Shown in pieces: positions 1-8,946 of a stretch of 32,298 nt of DNA; within the stretch, counting starts at the first letter, position 1; every line of letters begins with the position of its first letter. The notes under the pieces are model-generated. The model did no database searches and was not told the DNA's origin. It worked only from the letters and a program-made list of their open reading frames with translations. Position numbers and translations under genes: made by a program. This DNA comes from Candidatus Nomurabacteria bacterium RIFCSPHIGHO2_01_FULL_39_10 (lineage in GTDB: Bacteria; Patescibacteriota; Minisyncoccia; Phycocordibacterales; UBA9973), in assembly GCA_001786805.1 (NCBI GenBank), contig MFTJ01000009.1, forward strand, positions 13,263 through 45,560, read 5' to 3'.

Positions 1-1703
1 TATTCCACGACAACTTTTCCAGAATTTGTGAATTTGCCTATGACCGCCCTTTCCACTCCCCGGCTTTCCATTAATTTTTGAAATGTTTTCCATTTACTTT
101 TCGGCACGGACAAAGTCATTCGTTCTTGTGATTCTGAAATCCAAATTTCCCAAGGCGCAAGACCAGGATATTTAAGCGGAACTTTTTCTAGGTGTACTTT
201 TACTCCTCCACACTCTTTTGCCATTTCTGCCACCGATGAAGACAGTCCGCCTGCGCCATTGTCGGTGATGCTGTTGTATAAATTCAAATCGCGCGCTTCT
301 TTGACTATGGCATCACTTAATTTTTTCTGAGTGATAGGGTCGCCGATTTGCACCGCAGTAGCAGGTGAAGTGGAATCTATTTTGACTGAAGAAAACGTTG
401 CGCCATGAATTCCGTCCAGCCCCACTCTTCCGCCAACCATGACTACGTAATCGCCCGGCTCTGCCTCTTTTTCGTGCGAGGGTCGTTTATTCCCTCCACT
501 GGCGGGCAAGTTCCTAGGAATTAATCCGACAGTTCCGGCGAACACCAAAGGTTTTCCTCTAAATCTGCTGTCGTATTTTACGAATCCGGAAAGAGTCGGA
601 ATTCCCGAACAATTTCCGCCAGCATTTATACCCTGAATCACTCCGTCCATAATTCTTTTGGAAGAGAGCATTGGTTCCCTTAAATTTTTATCTCGGAATA
701 ATTCTTTTTTATCTTCGGGCTCGCTCAAGCAAAATCCATAAGTATTCGCCACGGGCTTGGCGCCCAGCCCAAAGCCAATAGCGTCTCGATTTACTCCGAC
801 AACGCCGGTAATTGCTCCGCCGAATGGGTCAAGCGCCGAGGGGCTGTTGTGTGTTTCTACCTTGTGGCTTATTAAATAGTCTTTGTCAAAAATTATTCCA
901 CCGGCATTGTCGCTGAAAACAGAAACGCAGAAATCGTCTTTGCCTTTTCTCTTCCGTATTAAATTTGTCGCTCCTTTTATGTAAGTTTTATACAAACCAT
1001 CTTTTATATCGTCAATTGGATTGGCAAAAATGGTGTGTTTGCAATGTTCCGACCATGTTTGCGCAAGTGATTCCAATTCTATATCTGTCGGGTCTCTTTT
1101 TAATTTTGCAAAATACGTTTTGATGACCTGCATTGAAGATAAATCCAGCGCGAGCGGACCTCTGCGTTTATTATCCTCGCCCATTATTCCTTCTGTGCCT
1201 ATTTTTATGAGCTCTTCATCGGAAATCCCAAGCGAGATATTTATGACAGGAGAACTTTTCTTTAAAATTACCTCTGGAATTTCATTTGGCAAACTTACTT
1301 TGCCGTTTTTTATCTGCGCAATATGAGTTCTCTCAATGAGCGGATTGTATAAAGTAGAAGCAAATTTTTTCACCTCTTCTGTATTTTTTTTACCCGAAAT
1401 AAAAAAGATTTTAGAAGTGTAAACATAAAAGCTAGAATTATTTTTTAAGTGAAGCAAATCTGTCGCTATTTCTTTGACTGTATGTCCGACATTATCGGTT
1501 ACCCCCGGTAGAAAACCTATCTCTATGGCATACGAGAATCCCTTTATTTGGAGGGGTTTATTAATGAGATATTTTTCTAAAATAGGATTAGTCAGAGCTT
1601 CCGCGAGTCTCACTAGTTCTTTTGAGGATAATTTAGAATCAATAAGGTAAGAATCTGCTCTCATACTCCCCTTATTCGGCATAACGTATATGCGTGAAAT
1701 CAT
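1..1703 (-). CDS. purL: Phosphoribosylformylglycinamidine synthase PurL, C-terminus cut by window edge
   Basis: FGAM synthase catalyses the fourth step of purine synthesis: FGAR plus glutamine plus ATP gives FGAM. I translated this frame by hand from the ATG at 1701-1703; it stays open to the window edge, giving 567 codons, so the 3' part is missing. The first ~170 residues look like a PurS-like N-terminal domain. They are followed by the family signatures TWSEHCKHTIF and HKVETHNSPSALDPFGG (ATP and substrate site), then GVIQGINAGGNCSG, VMVGGRVGLDGIHGATFSS and SITDNGAGGLSSSVAEMA. This matches the single-chain PurL with a PurS-like front end rather than the short form. A -10-like TAGTAT sits exactly 6 nt before the ATG, suggesting a leaderless mRNA. 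A degenerate palindrome at 492-507 encodes LPASGGN inside the protein. The family call is firm; whether a glutaminase domain follows cannot be seen. Confidence 0.95.
   Translation of the reverse strand, partial: MISRIYVMPNKGSMRADSYLIDSKLSSKELVRLAEALTNPILEKYLINKPLQIKGFSYAIEIGFLPGVTDNVGHTVKEIATDLLHLKNNSSFYVYTSKIFFISGKKNTEEVKKFASTLYNPLIERTHIAQIKNGKVSLPNEIPEVILKKSSPVINISLGISDEELIKIGTEGIMGEDNKRRGPLALDLSSMQVIKTYFAKLKRDPTDIELESLAQTWSEHCKHTIFANPIDDIKDGLYKTYIKGATNLIRKRKGKDDFCVSVFSDNAGGIIFDKDYLISHKVETHNSPSALDPFGGAITGVVGVNRDAIGFGLGAKPVANTYGFCLSEPEDKKELFRDKNLREPMLSSKRIMDGVIQGINAGGNCSGIPTLSGFVKYDSRFRGKPLVFAGTVGLIPRNLPASGGNKRPSHEKEAEPGDYVVMVGGRVGLDGIHGATFSSVKIDSTSPATAVQIGDPITQKKLSDAIVKEARDLNLYNSITDNGAGGLSSSVAEMAKECGGVKVHLEKVPLKYPGLAPWEIWISESQERMTLSVPKSKWKTFQKLMESRGVERAVIGKFTNSGKVVVE
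492..507. repeat. Degenerate copy of the CCGCCAGCTGGCGG-type palindrome inside purL
   Basis: CCCTCCACTGGCGGGC reads as an imperfect palindrome and resembles the cleaner copies in miaA (23481-23496), dus (12120-12135) and the M24 peptidase gene (31794-31807). It is in frame and encodes a Pro-Ala-Ser-Gly-Gly stretch. This is the weakest member of the family. Confidence 0.45.
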
Positions 1704-1763
1704 ACATATATACTATATTATTTTCATTTCTTTGCCAATCTCATGTATTATTTGGAATACATA

Positions 1764-2099
1764 TTATGTCAAATTTATTCTAAATTCCTTGCCATGATCT
1801 TTGAAGCCAAGTTTCATATATAGGTCATGCACTTTAGCGCTTGTATATCGGCTTGTGCAAATAATTTTATAACATTTTTGCTTTTTTGCTTCCGCAATAA
1901 CTGCATTAACCAATTTTGTGCCTATGCCTTCCCCTCGATTTTTTTCTTCAACAAAAACATCTTCTAAAAATCCAAAAGGTTCTTCGTGCAAGCCATTAAA
2001 CATAACATAAAGATAAGCCCGCCCTAAAATTTCACCATTTTCTTCTGCGATGATTTTTATAGCATAACTTTTGTTTTCTTTATTAAATTTTATATTCAT
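1764..2099 (-). CDS. GNAT family N-acetyltransferase
   Basis: This 111-residue protein has a GNAT fold: central strands around residues 12-50, then the acetyl-CoA pyrophosphate-binding motif A, VFVEEKNRGEGIGTKLVN (Q/R-x-x-G-x-G/A form), and a C-terminal motif B region ending in LYMKLGFKDHG. GNAT enzymes transfer an acetyl group from acetyl-CoA to an amine; the substrate cannot be read from sequence. It lies 27 bp downstream of xfp and 60 bp upstream of purL on the same strand. It has no Shine-Dalgarno sequence and no clear -10 box, so it is probably co-transcribed from the glmS side. The position after a Pta/Xfp module that makes acetyl-CoA is suggestive but may be coincidental. Confidence 0.85.
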   Translation of the reverse strand: MNIKFNKENKSYAIKIIAEENGEILGRAYLYVMFNGLHEEPFGFLEDVFVEEKNRGEGIGTKLVNAVIAEAKKQKCYKIICTSRYTSAKVHDLYMKLGFKDHGKEFRINLT

Positions 2100-2126
2100 G
2101 TGATTTAGCGTGGCGCGTTGTTAATT

Positions 2127-4511
2127 TTAAAAATAATTAGTCCATCTCCAATTTCGCACTTCGGGCATATCGTTACCGTGTACGACGACGTGCCGGCGAT
2201 GTTCGTCAAGCTTTTCTTCCATCAGTTTGAGCAAGCGCGTTTCTTTATCACCCTTCTTGTTACCTTTATTCGGCAGAGAATTAATGACGTATTCCACAAT
2301 ATGATAGCGATCTATCGCGTTCAAGACTGTCATGTCAAAGGGAGTGGTGGTTGTTCCTTCCTCCTTATATCCGTACACATGCATGTTGTTGTGGTTAGGA
2401 CGGCTATAGGTAAGGCGATGAATGAGCGACGAATATCCATGAAAGATGAATGTGATTGGTTTATCTTTCGTAAAGAGAGCTTCAAATTCCGTATCATCAA
2501 TGCCATGAGGATGGTTTTTGTGTGGCCGAAGAGTCATAAGGTCTAGCACATTGATAACCCGAAGCTTCAACTTCGGAATGTGTTCTCTCATTATGGAAAC
2601 CGCCGCGAGTACCTCTAAAGTCGGCACATCTCCGGCGCATGCAATAACGGCGTCCGGGTCTCCGTCTTTGTCATTGCTTGCCCAATCCAAAACGCCTATT
2701 CCCTTGAATGTGTGGCGAATCGCCTCATCTATGGAGAACCATTGAGGCATTGTATGTTTGCCGGCTATGACCACGTTAATTTGATGCATACTCTTCATGC
2801 ACCTATCCATAACAGCGAGTAGACAATTCGCATCAGGCGGTAAATAGACCTGGATAATATCGGCTTTCTTTTGATACACATGGTCAATAAACCCGGGATC
2901 TTGGTGAGTAAAACCATTATGTCCCTGTCTCCATACATGAGAGGAAATAAGATAATTCAAAGATGCTATTTTTTTTCTCCATGGAATACGCGTGACAACA
3001 TTCAGCCACTTGGCATGCTGGTTGAACATAGAGCTTACAATGTTAATAAAGGCTTCGTAACTATTGAATAGTCCGTGCCGGCCGGTTAAGAGATACCCCT
3101 CAAGCCATCCTTGGCAAGTATGCTCACTCAAAACCTCCATCACGCGCCCGGACGGTGATGTAAATTCATCTTCACCCGGCTGGTTCGTCATCATTTGCCG
3201 ATTGGTAACTTCAAAAACTGCGCCGAGACCGTTAGACATAGTCTCGTCAGGGCCAAACAAGCGAAAATTCTGCTCCTTTTTATTTGCTTTAATTATATCA
3301 CGGAGGAACTGAGCGAATACTCTCATCGCTCCCTCACCTTCTTCTCCCCGCTTTTTAATTTCTACCGCATACTTCTTGAAGTCCAGCACGTGAAGTTTAC
3401 GTAATAATAAACCGCCGTTCGTATGCGGATTTGCTCCCATGCGCCTATTGCCTTTTGGCGCGAGTTCGGCGAGTTCGGGTTTTAATCTGCCTGCGCTATC
3501 AAATAGTTCTTCCGGTTTGTAGCTTTTGAGCCACTTGGTGAATTCCGCAAAATGCGTTTTGTTTGTTTTGAGGTCGGCAAAGATAACTTGATGCGAACGG
3601 AAGGTGCCTTCGTTTGGCTTTCCATCGATTATTTTTGGTCCAGTCCAACCTTTAGGCGTTATGAGAACTATCATCGGCCAGCGCGGCCGGGTGGTTACAT
3701 TCCGCTCTCGAGCATCTGCCTGTATGCGCTTTATTTCAACAACGACTTCGTCCAATTTTTTTGCCATAGCTTGATGCATTATTTCTGGGTCTTCTCCTTC
3801 AATAATGTGCGGTGTCCAGCCATACCCGCGGAACAACTGGTCTAATTCTTCTTTTGAAATTCGCGCAAAAATCGTCGGGTTTGAGATTTTATACCCATTC
3901 AAGTGAAAAATAGGCAGAACCGCGCCATCGGTTTTCGGATTTAAGAATTTATTTGAATGCCACGAGGTCGCCAAGGGTCCCGTCTCCGCTTCTCCGTCTC
4001 CCACAACGCATGCGGTAATTAAGTCGGGATTATCAAACACCGCTCCGAACGCATGGGAAAGCGAGTAGCCCAGCTCTCCCCCCTCATGAATAGACCCGGG
4101 GCATTCGGGAGAGACATGGCTAGGCACGCCGCCAGGAAAAGAAAATTGGGTAAATAATTTCTTCATTCCCTTTTCGTTCTGACTTATTTCGGGATAAACT
4201 TCGCTATAGGTGCCTTCAAGATAGGTATTAGCGAGCAAGGACGGACCGCCGTGGCCGGGACCTGAAATGTAGAACATATCCAGATCGTACTTTTTTATTA
4301 TCCTATTTAGATGTACATAGATAAAATTTTGCCCTGGCGAAGTTCCCCAATGACCCATTAAAAGGGGCTTGATATCATTTTGAGAAAGCGGGCACTTCCC
4401 GAGCGGGTTATCGTATAAATAAATTTGTCCGATGGATAAGTAATTAGCCGCGCGCCAGTAAGCATTAATTTTTGCAACAATGTCTTTAGATAAATAATTA
4501 TTTTTTTTCAT
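2127..4511 (-). CDS. xfp: Phosphoketolase (xylulose 5-phosphate / fructose 6-phosphate)
   Basis: Phosphoketolase is a thiamine-diphosphate enzyme that splits xylulose 5-phosphate (often also fructose 6-phosphate) with phosphate into acetyl phosphate and an aldose phosphate. Its normal length is about 790-800 residues, matched here. Visible signatures include GHWGTSPGQNFIYVHLNR, YISGPGHGGPS, FPGGVPSHVSPECPGS, and the ThDP/Mg site GDGEAETGPLATSWHSNKFL; the C-terminal part has the long phosphoketolase domain ending in NWRWTNYF. I place the start at the ATG at 4509-4511 (794 residues). An in-frame TTG six codons upstream is possible but less likely. The 5' end overlaps the pta 3' end by 14 nt, so the two are surely co-transcribed and probably translationally coupled: Xfp makes acetyl phosphate and Pta uses it. 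No acetate kinase gene is visible. Confidence 0.96.
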   Translation of the reverse strand: MKKNNYLSKDIVAKINAYWRAANYLSIGQIYLYDNPLGKCPLSQNDIKPLLMGHWGTSPGQNFIYVHLNRIIKKYDLDMFYISGPGHGGPSLLANTYLEGTYSEVYPEISQNEKGMKKLFTQFSFPGGVPSHVSPECPGSIHEGGELGYSLSHAFGAVFDNPDLITACVVGDGEAETGPLATSWHSNKFLNPKTDGAVLPIFHLNGYKISNPTIFARISKEELDQLFRGYGWTPHIIEGEDPEIMHQAMAKKLDEVVVEIKRIQADARERNVTTRPRWPMIVLITPKGWTGPKIIDGKPNEGTFRSHQVIFADLKTNKTHFAEFTKWLKSYKPEELFDSAGRLKPELAELAPKGNRRMGANPHTNGGLLLRKLHVLDFKKYAVEIKKRGEEGEGAMRVFAQFLRDIIKANKKEQNFRLFGPDETMSNGLGAVFEVTNRQMMTNQPGEDEFTSPSGRVMEVLSEHTCQGWLEGYLLTGRHGLFNSYEAFINIVSSMFNQHAKWLNVVTRIPWRKKIASLNYLISSHVWRQGHNGFTHQDPGFIDHVYQKKADIIQVYLPPDANCLLAVMDRCMKSMHQINVVIAGKHTMPQWFSIDEAIRHTFKGIGVLDWASNDKDGDPDAVIACAGDVPTLEVLAAVSIMREHIPKLKLRVINVLDLMTLRPHKNHPHGIDDTEFEALFTKDKPITFIFHGYSSLIHRLTYSRPNHNNMHVYGYKEEGTTTTPFDMTVLNAIDRYHIVEYVINSLPNKGNKKGDKETRLLKLMEEKLDEHRRHVVVHGNDMPEVRNWRWTNYF

Positions 4512-5505
4512 GGGATTGAGATGCAACAATACTTACGATATTGACGATATCATCAACCTTCGCTCCGCGGGATAAATCACTAATTGGTTTTTTTAATCCC
4601 TGCAAGATGGGACCGAGCGTTTGTGTTCCCGGAGATAGACAGGTCACGAGCTTGTAGGCGATGTTTGCCGCGTCAAGCGAAGGGAAAATTAATACATTCG
4701 CTCTGCCGCCGATTAAATTTCCCGGCGCCTTCCGCTCCGAAATAGATTTGACAAGCGCTACATCCGCTTGAATTTCGCCGTCAATAATTAGCTTCGGTCT
4801 CCGAGCGCGTACCAATTCAAGAGCCTCTTTAACAATGGCGATTGACTGACCACTGCCTCCCGAACCCTTCGTGCTGTACGAAAGAAGGGCGACTCTGGAT
4901 TCGTCCCCGACAATATGAGAACGCGCGTCCGAAGCCGCAATGGCAATGTCTGCGAGTTGTTCTGAAGTTGGTTGTGGCACAACGGCGCAATCAGAAAAAG
5001 TCAGAATCTCTTCATTATCTCCGCGAAAAGCCGGGACAATCATATAAAATGAACTTGAGACTGTCTGTATTTCAGGAGCTTTTCCGACTAGCCAAAGTCC
5101 TGCTCGCAAAACGTCCGCGCTCGGGCATCCTGCTCCGGCAACTAACCCATCACCTTCTCCTTCGCGCAATAAGTACATACCGTACATCAATGGATGGCGC
5201 GCAAGGCTGCGCGCCATCTCCGGAGTCAATTCATCCTTTGTACCGAGCTTTGACGACCGCAGTTCAATGAGTAATTTAGCAAGAGCATCTGCTCGCTTCT
5301 CCTCTATCTCAACATATTCAAAACCAAGCGATTTAATCTTTGTAGCATCCTCTTTGCTACAAACAAAAATAGGCGCAGCAATTTTTTCTTTCACGAGGAT
5401 TTTTGCGGCTTCAAGCACTCTCTCATCTTCTGATTCCGGAAGAATTACTTTTCGTATATATCCTTCGGTAGCGCGGGTGCGAAGATTTTGAAGAAAAGTA
5501 TTCAT
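4498..5505 (-). CDS. pta: Phosphate acetyltransferase
   Basis: Pta interconverts acetyl phosphate plus CoA and acetyl-CoA plus phosphate. The 335-residue length is typical of the short bacterial form without the DRTGG/P-loop N-terminal region. Motifs seen are KVILPESEDERVLEAA near the start, ARHPLMYGMYLLREGEGDGLVAGAG, LLSYSTKGSGGSG and the C-terminal PGNLIGGRANVLIFPSLDAANIAYKL, all standard for the PTA_PTB family. It starts 10 bp after the glmS stop codon and overlaps xfp, so glmS-pta-xfp reads as one operon. No Shine-Dalgarno sequence precedes the ATG. With Xfp next door it completes a route from sugar phosphates to acetyl-CoA. Confidence 0.96.
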   Translation of the reverse strand: MNTFLQNLRTRATEGYIRKVILPESEDERVLEAAKILVKEKIAAPIFVCSKEDATKIKSLGFEYVEIEEKRADALAKLLIELRSSKLGTKDELTPEMARSLARHPLMYGMYLLREGEGDGLVAGAGCPSADVLRAGLWLVGKAPEIQTVSSSFYMIVPAFRGDNEEILTFSDCAVVPQPTSEQLADIAIAASDARSHIVGDESRVALLSYSTKGSGGSGQSIAIVKEALELVRARRPKLIIDGEIQADVALVKSISERKAPGNLIGGRANVLIFPSLDAANIAYKLVTCLSPGTQTLGPILQGLKKPISDLSRGAKVDDIVNIVSIVASQSHEKK

Positions 5506-5515
5506 AAAATATGTT

Positions 5516-7378
5516 TTATTCTACAGTTACACTTTTTGCTAAGTTTCTAGGCTTATCTACGTCATTGCCACGCTCTACCGCTATATAATATGCTAAAAGC
5601 TGCATGGGTACAAAAGCTAAAATCGGATAAAGCATTTCCAGTGTTTTGGGAATGTAAATCACATCGTCTGCCATTTTTTCTAGTTCTTTATTGCCTTCTG
5701 TTGTAAGCGCTATCACGAGCCCCCCGCGGGCTTTTATTTCCTGTATAGAACTTTTGCTTTTTTCATATATGCTGTCTGTGGGCGTGATGACAAGCGTAGG
5801 AAAATTTTTATCAATCAGGGAAAGAGGTCCGTGTTTTAATTCTGTTGAATTGCATCCTTCGGCGTGAATATAGGAACATTCTTTTAGTTTAAGCGCTCCT
5901 TCTAGTGCCGCCGCCGCATTATATTTTCGTCCAAGAAAAAAGAAATTATTGTAATTTTTATACTTTTTCGCCAATTTTTTTATAGTATTTGCATTTTTTA
6001 GAATTTTTTCAACTAAATTTGGGAGGACAAGTATTTCTTTTAAAATTTCCTGCCCTTTCTTTTTTGAAAGACCCCGCATTCTGCCTAAATAAATCGCAAG
6101 CATTATTTGGAGCAAGACCTGCGAAGTAGACGCTTTAGTGGAAGCTACAGCGGTTTCCGGTCCGACATGATTGTATATACCGGCATCCACTTCTCGCGCT
6201 ATGCTTGAGCCGATGACATTTACAATTCCTAAAGTCAGCATTCTCTCACTCTTTGCCTTTTTGATGGCATTTAGCGTATCCAAAGTTTCTCCAGACTGAG
6301 AAATAGCTAATAGCCCAGTATTTTTGTGAGCGACAGTCTCCCGATAAGTAAATTCTGAACCGTATTCTACTTTCGTCGGGATACCCGCAAGTTCTTCAAA
6401 AGCGTATTCGCCAACCAGTCCGGTAAAGCGCGCCGTACCCATTCCCGCTATCGTAATGCGCCGCAAACTTTTTAATTCCTTTTTGAATTTCTCCAGCCCG
6501 CCGAATTTAACATTGCCTTTTTCTAAAACAATTCTGCCACGCATTGTGTTGCGCAAAGATTCCGGCTGTTCAAAAATTTCTTTGAGCATGAAGTGTGGAT
6601 AGCCTCCTTTTTCAAGTTCCTCGATTTTTGTTTTCAGCGTATGAACATATGGATTTTTTATTACTTTATTTCCTACTGTTTTTATTTTTAAGGTAAGTTT
6701 TCCATTTTTTGCTGTATTTATTACGGCCATCTCACCATCGCCTAAATAAATAACTTTTTTAGTATGGTCTACAATCGGAGTGGCGTCAGAAGCGACAAAA
6801 AATTCACCCTTGCCTACACCGATAATTGCCGGAGAGCCGACTTTTGCCACTACCATTACGCCGGGTTCGTCTTTGGATAAGACTAAAACAGCATAAGCTC
6901 CGACTATCTGCGCGAGCGCTAGACGGACAGCCTCATCAATGGCGACTTTTGCGTTCTTTTTTATATCCTCAATCAAGTTTGCTAAAACTTCAGTGTCTGT
7001 GTCGCTTTTAAACTTGTATCCTTTTCCAATCAAAACTTTTTTTATGGAAAGATAATTTTCTATAATGCCGTTGTGTACAATCACAATATCTCCGCCGTTT
7101 GATAAATGCGGATGCGCGTTTCTGTCTGATGGTACGCCATGAGTCGCCCAGCGGGTGTGCGCGATGCCCACTCCGCCTGAAAGTTCATTATCCTTTTTTT
7201 CTTTTTCAAATTTAGCCAATTCCGCCACTCTGCCCTTTTTTTTATAAACGGAAAAAGTACCTTTGTCTAACAAAGCAATTCCTGCGGAATCATATCCGCG
7301 GTATTCCAGCCGTTCCAATCCCTTATACAAAACCGGCCAAGCCTCTTTTTTCCCAATGTATCCGATAATTCCGCACAT
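5516..7378 (-). CDS. glmS: Glutamine--fructose-6-phosphate aminotransferase (isomerizing)
   Basis: GlmS converts fructose 6-phosphate and glutamine to glucosamine 6-phosphate, the entry point to UDP-GlcNAc and peptidoglycan. At 620 residues it is close to the usual ~610. The N-terminal glutaminase begins MCGIIGYIG with the catalytic Cys at position 2 and contains LEYRGYDSAGIAL, HTRWATHG and VHNGIIENY. Two SIS domains follow (about residues 290-430 and 460-600), with SQSGETLDTL and TELKHGPLSLID, and the C-terminus DKPRNLAKSVTVE is the conserved active-site tail. It is transcribed divergently from glmR across a 45-bp gap and has a -10-like TATGCT exactly 6 nt before the ATG. There is no space for a glmS ribozyme in that leader. 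Confidence 0.97.
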   Translation of the reverse strand: MCGIIGYIGKKEAWPVLYKGLERLEYRGYDSAGIALLDKGTFSVYKKKGRVAELAKFEKEKKDNELSGGVGIAHTRWATHGVPSDRNAHPHLSNGGDIVIVHNGIIENYLSIKKVLIGKGYKFKSDTDTEVLANLIEDIKKNAKVAIDEAVRLALAQIVGAYAVLVLSKDEPGVMVVAKVGSPAIIGVGKGEFFVASDATPIVDHTKKVIYLGDGEMAVINTAKNGKLTLKIKTVGNKVIKNPYVHTLKTKIEELEKGGYPHFMLKEIFEQPESLRNTMRGRIVLEKGNVKFGGLEKFKKELKSLRRITIAGMGTARFTGLVGEYAFEELAGIPTKVEYGSEFTYRETVAHKNTGLLAISQSGETLDTLNAIKKAKSERMLTLGIVNVIGSSIAREVDAGIYNHVGPETAVASTKASTSQVLLQIMLAIYLGRMRGLSKKKGQEILKEILVLPNLVEKILKNANTIKKLAKKYKNYNNFFFLGRKYNAAAALEGALKLKECSYIHAEGCNSTELKHGPLSLIDKNFPTLVITPTDSIYEKSKSSIQEIKARGGLVIALTTEGNKELEKMADDVIYIPKTLEMLYPILAFVPMQLLAYYIAVERGNDVDKPRNLAKSVTVE

Positions 7379-7384
7379 GGAAAA

Positions 7385-7417
7385 AGCATAGCAAATTTTG
7401 TAAATTTAGGCTATTAT
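7385..7417. promoter_or_regulatory. Overlapping divergent promoters of glmS and glmR
   Basis: On the minus strand TATGCT (7385-7390) lies 6 nt before the glmS ATG. On the plus strand TATTAT (7412-7417) lies 6 nt before the glmR ATG. With 16-17 bp spacing, the -35 region of each promoter falls on or beside the -10 of the other, so polymerase binding should be mutually exclusive. The -35 hexamers are poor matches; the call rests on the -10 boxes and their spacing to the ATGs. Confidence 0.5.
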
Positions 7418-7423
7418 TTACGA

Positions 7424-8404
7424 ATGAAAAACATTGTGACTATAGGCGGAGGCACTGGTAGCTATACTGTCTTATCAGGGCTAAAAAATATCCCAGGTAT
7501 TTCTATTTCGGCACTCGTTTCCATGGCGGATGATGGCGGTTCTGGAGGAGCGTTAAGAAATGAGCTTGGCGTTCTCCCTCCGGGAGATGTAAGGCTGTGT
7601 CTTGTCGCCCTTTCTGAACATAGTAATGTAATGCGTGAATTAATGAATTATAGATTTAAGGAAGGAACCTTGGTAGGGCATAACTTCGGCAATATTTTTT
7701 TAGCGGCATTTGAAAAAGTTACTGGAGATTTTACAAAGGGTCTGGAAATAGCTTCAGAAATTTTAAAAATTAAAGGCACTGTGATACCAATAACAAAAAA
7801 TAAAGCGGAGTTGGCAGTGTCGCTTTTAGATGGAAAAGTATTTGAAGGAGAAAACAATATACAAAATGCTGATTTGCAGTCAGTGGGCATAAAAGAAGTT
7901 TTTTATAAAAATAAAGTTTTGTTAAATGAATATGCCAAAGTTGCAATATTGAAAGCGGATTATGTAATCTTAGGTCCCGGAAATTATTTCTGTTCTATTG
8001 TGCCCAATTTAATAGTCAAAGGTTTTAAGGAAACTATTCTTGAAAGTAAAGCTAAGATTATTTTACCTATAAATTTAACCAATAAATCAGGGCATACGAC
8101 AAATTGGAAAGCCAGCACTTATCTAAAAGATGTAGAAAAATATCTAGAAAAACCTGTTGATTTTATTTTAGTAAATAAAGACACGCTATCTAAAGAGCAA
8201 ATTGAATGTTATAAGATAGAGGAAGGAGAAGGAGTGCTCGTTGAAGATGATTTCAACGATAGTCGTGTTATCAGAACCCATCTGCTTTCTCATATTATAT
8301 TTGAAAAGCCAAAAGAAGATGTAATTCCTAGCACGAAAGGATTTATTCGTCATGATTCGGAAAAATTAGCGGAGTGTATAGAGAAAATAATAAATAAAAA
8401 ATAA
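7424..8404 (+). CDS. glmR: GlmR/YvcK-type UDP-sugar-binding regulator (CofD-like family)
   Basis: The 326-residue protein belongs to the YvcK/CofD-like family. It opens with the nucleotide-binding loop IGGGTGSYTVLSGLK and carries MADDGGSGGALRNELG and PPGDVRLCLVALSEH, then HNFGNIFLAAFEK and VILGPGNYFCSIVPNL, all diagnostic. In Bacillus subtilis YvcK (GlmR) binds UDP-GlcNAc and, when this is scarce, stimulates GlmS; it is needed for growth on gluconeogenic carbon and for cell shape. Here it sits head-to-head with glmS, which fits that role. The next gene overlaps it by one base (TAATG). The start is set by a TATTAT box 6 nt upstream. The partner activity is inferred from homologues. Confidence 0.9.
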   Translation: MKNIVTIGGGTGSYTVLSGLKNIPGISISALVSMADDGGSGGALRNELGVLPPGDVRLCLVALSEHSNVMRELMNYRFKEGTLVGHNFGNIFLAAFEKVTGDFTKGLEIASEILKIKGTVIPITKNKAELAVSLLDGKVFEGENNIQNADLQSVGIKEVFYKNKVLLNEYAKVAILKADYVILGPGNYFCSIVPNLIVKGFKETILESKAKIILPINLTNKSGHTTNWKASTYLKDVEKYLEKPVDFILVNKDTLSKEQIECYKIEEGEGVLVEDDFNDSRVIRTHLLSHIIFEKPKEDVIPSTKGFIRHDSEKLAECIEKIINKK

Positions 8405-8946
8405 TGAAATTCATTTTTGATTTTGATGATGTGCTGTTTCATACAACTAAAAAATTTAGAGAGCACGAAAACGCCATCTTAGAAAAAGCGGGGATATCGC
8501 GGGAAACAAGCATGGAATATTCTAAAAAAGAGAGATGGAATCTATTTTCATTAAGAAAAATGCTGGCGCATTTTTCTGTCCCTCCTGAACTTTACGAAAA
8601 AATAATGGAAAAAAGCAAGAACCATGTAAATGAAGAACTGCGGGAAATAATAGAAAAATTAGGCAAACCAAACTGCTATTTAGTTACTTATGGCGATGAA
8701 GAATTTCAGCTGGATAAAATAAAAAGATCTGGCATAATGCCGTTATTCTCAGAAGTTATTGTAGTGATTGGCAGCAAGAAAGAAGCAATAGAAAAAATAT
8801 GCGCTAAATACAAAAACGAAAAAGTAATATTTGTTGACGACAAAGCCAAACATTTTGAAGACTTGGATTTTATAAAATATCCAAATTTAAAAACAATTCT
8901 TTATGACGAGCGGGGTTTAGAGAAACTCACTTCAATTTTATCATAG
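8404..8946 (+). CDS. HAD-superfamily hydrolase-like protein
   Basis: This is a 180-residue protein with the HAD order of motifs: motif I FDFDDVLFH near the N-terminus (Asp nucleophile and acid two residues on), motif II VTYGD around residue 97, a Lys in the GSKKEAIEK region (motif III), and motif IV IFVDDKAKHFED around residues 140-151. Between motifs I and II is a helical cap of about 60 residues. HAD enzymes are usually phosphatases; the substrate is unknown. Translation is coupled to glmR through a one-base stop/start overlap, so it may act on a sugar or nucleotide phosphate related to that pathway, which is inference only. Its 3' end overlaps the convergent DUF2914 gene by 20 bp. Confidence 0.75.
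   Translation: MKFIFDFDDVLFHTTKKFREHENAILEKAGISRETSMEYSKKERWNLFSLRKMLAHFSVPPELYEKIMEKSKNHVNEELREIIEKLGKPNCYLVTYGDEEFQLDKIKRSGIMPLFSEVIVVIGSKKEAIEKICAKYKNEKVIFVDDKAKHFEDLDFIKYPNLKTILYDERGLEKLTSILS

Noticed and set aside
3064..3404. Plus-strand frames opposite xfp, pta, topA, ddl and other genes
   Set aside because: They are antisense shadows of strongly supported genes, with no family motifs, promoters or start context.
7379..7423. glmS ribozyme or long regulatory leader
   Set aside because: Only 45 bp separate glmS from glmR, and the -10 box lies 6 nt before the ATG, leaving no room for a ribozyme.
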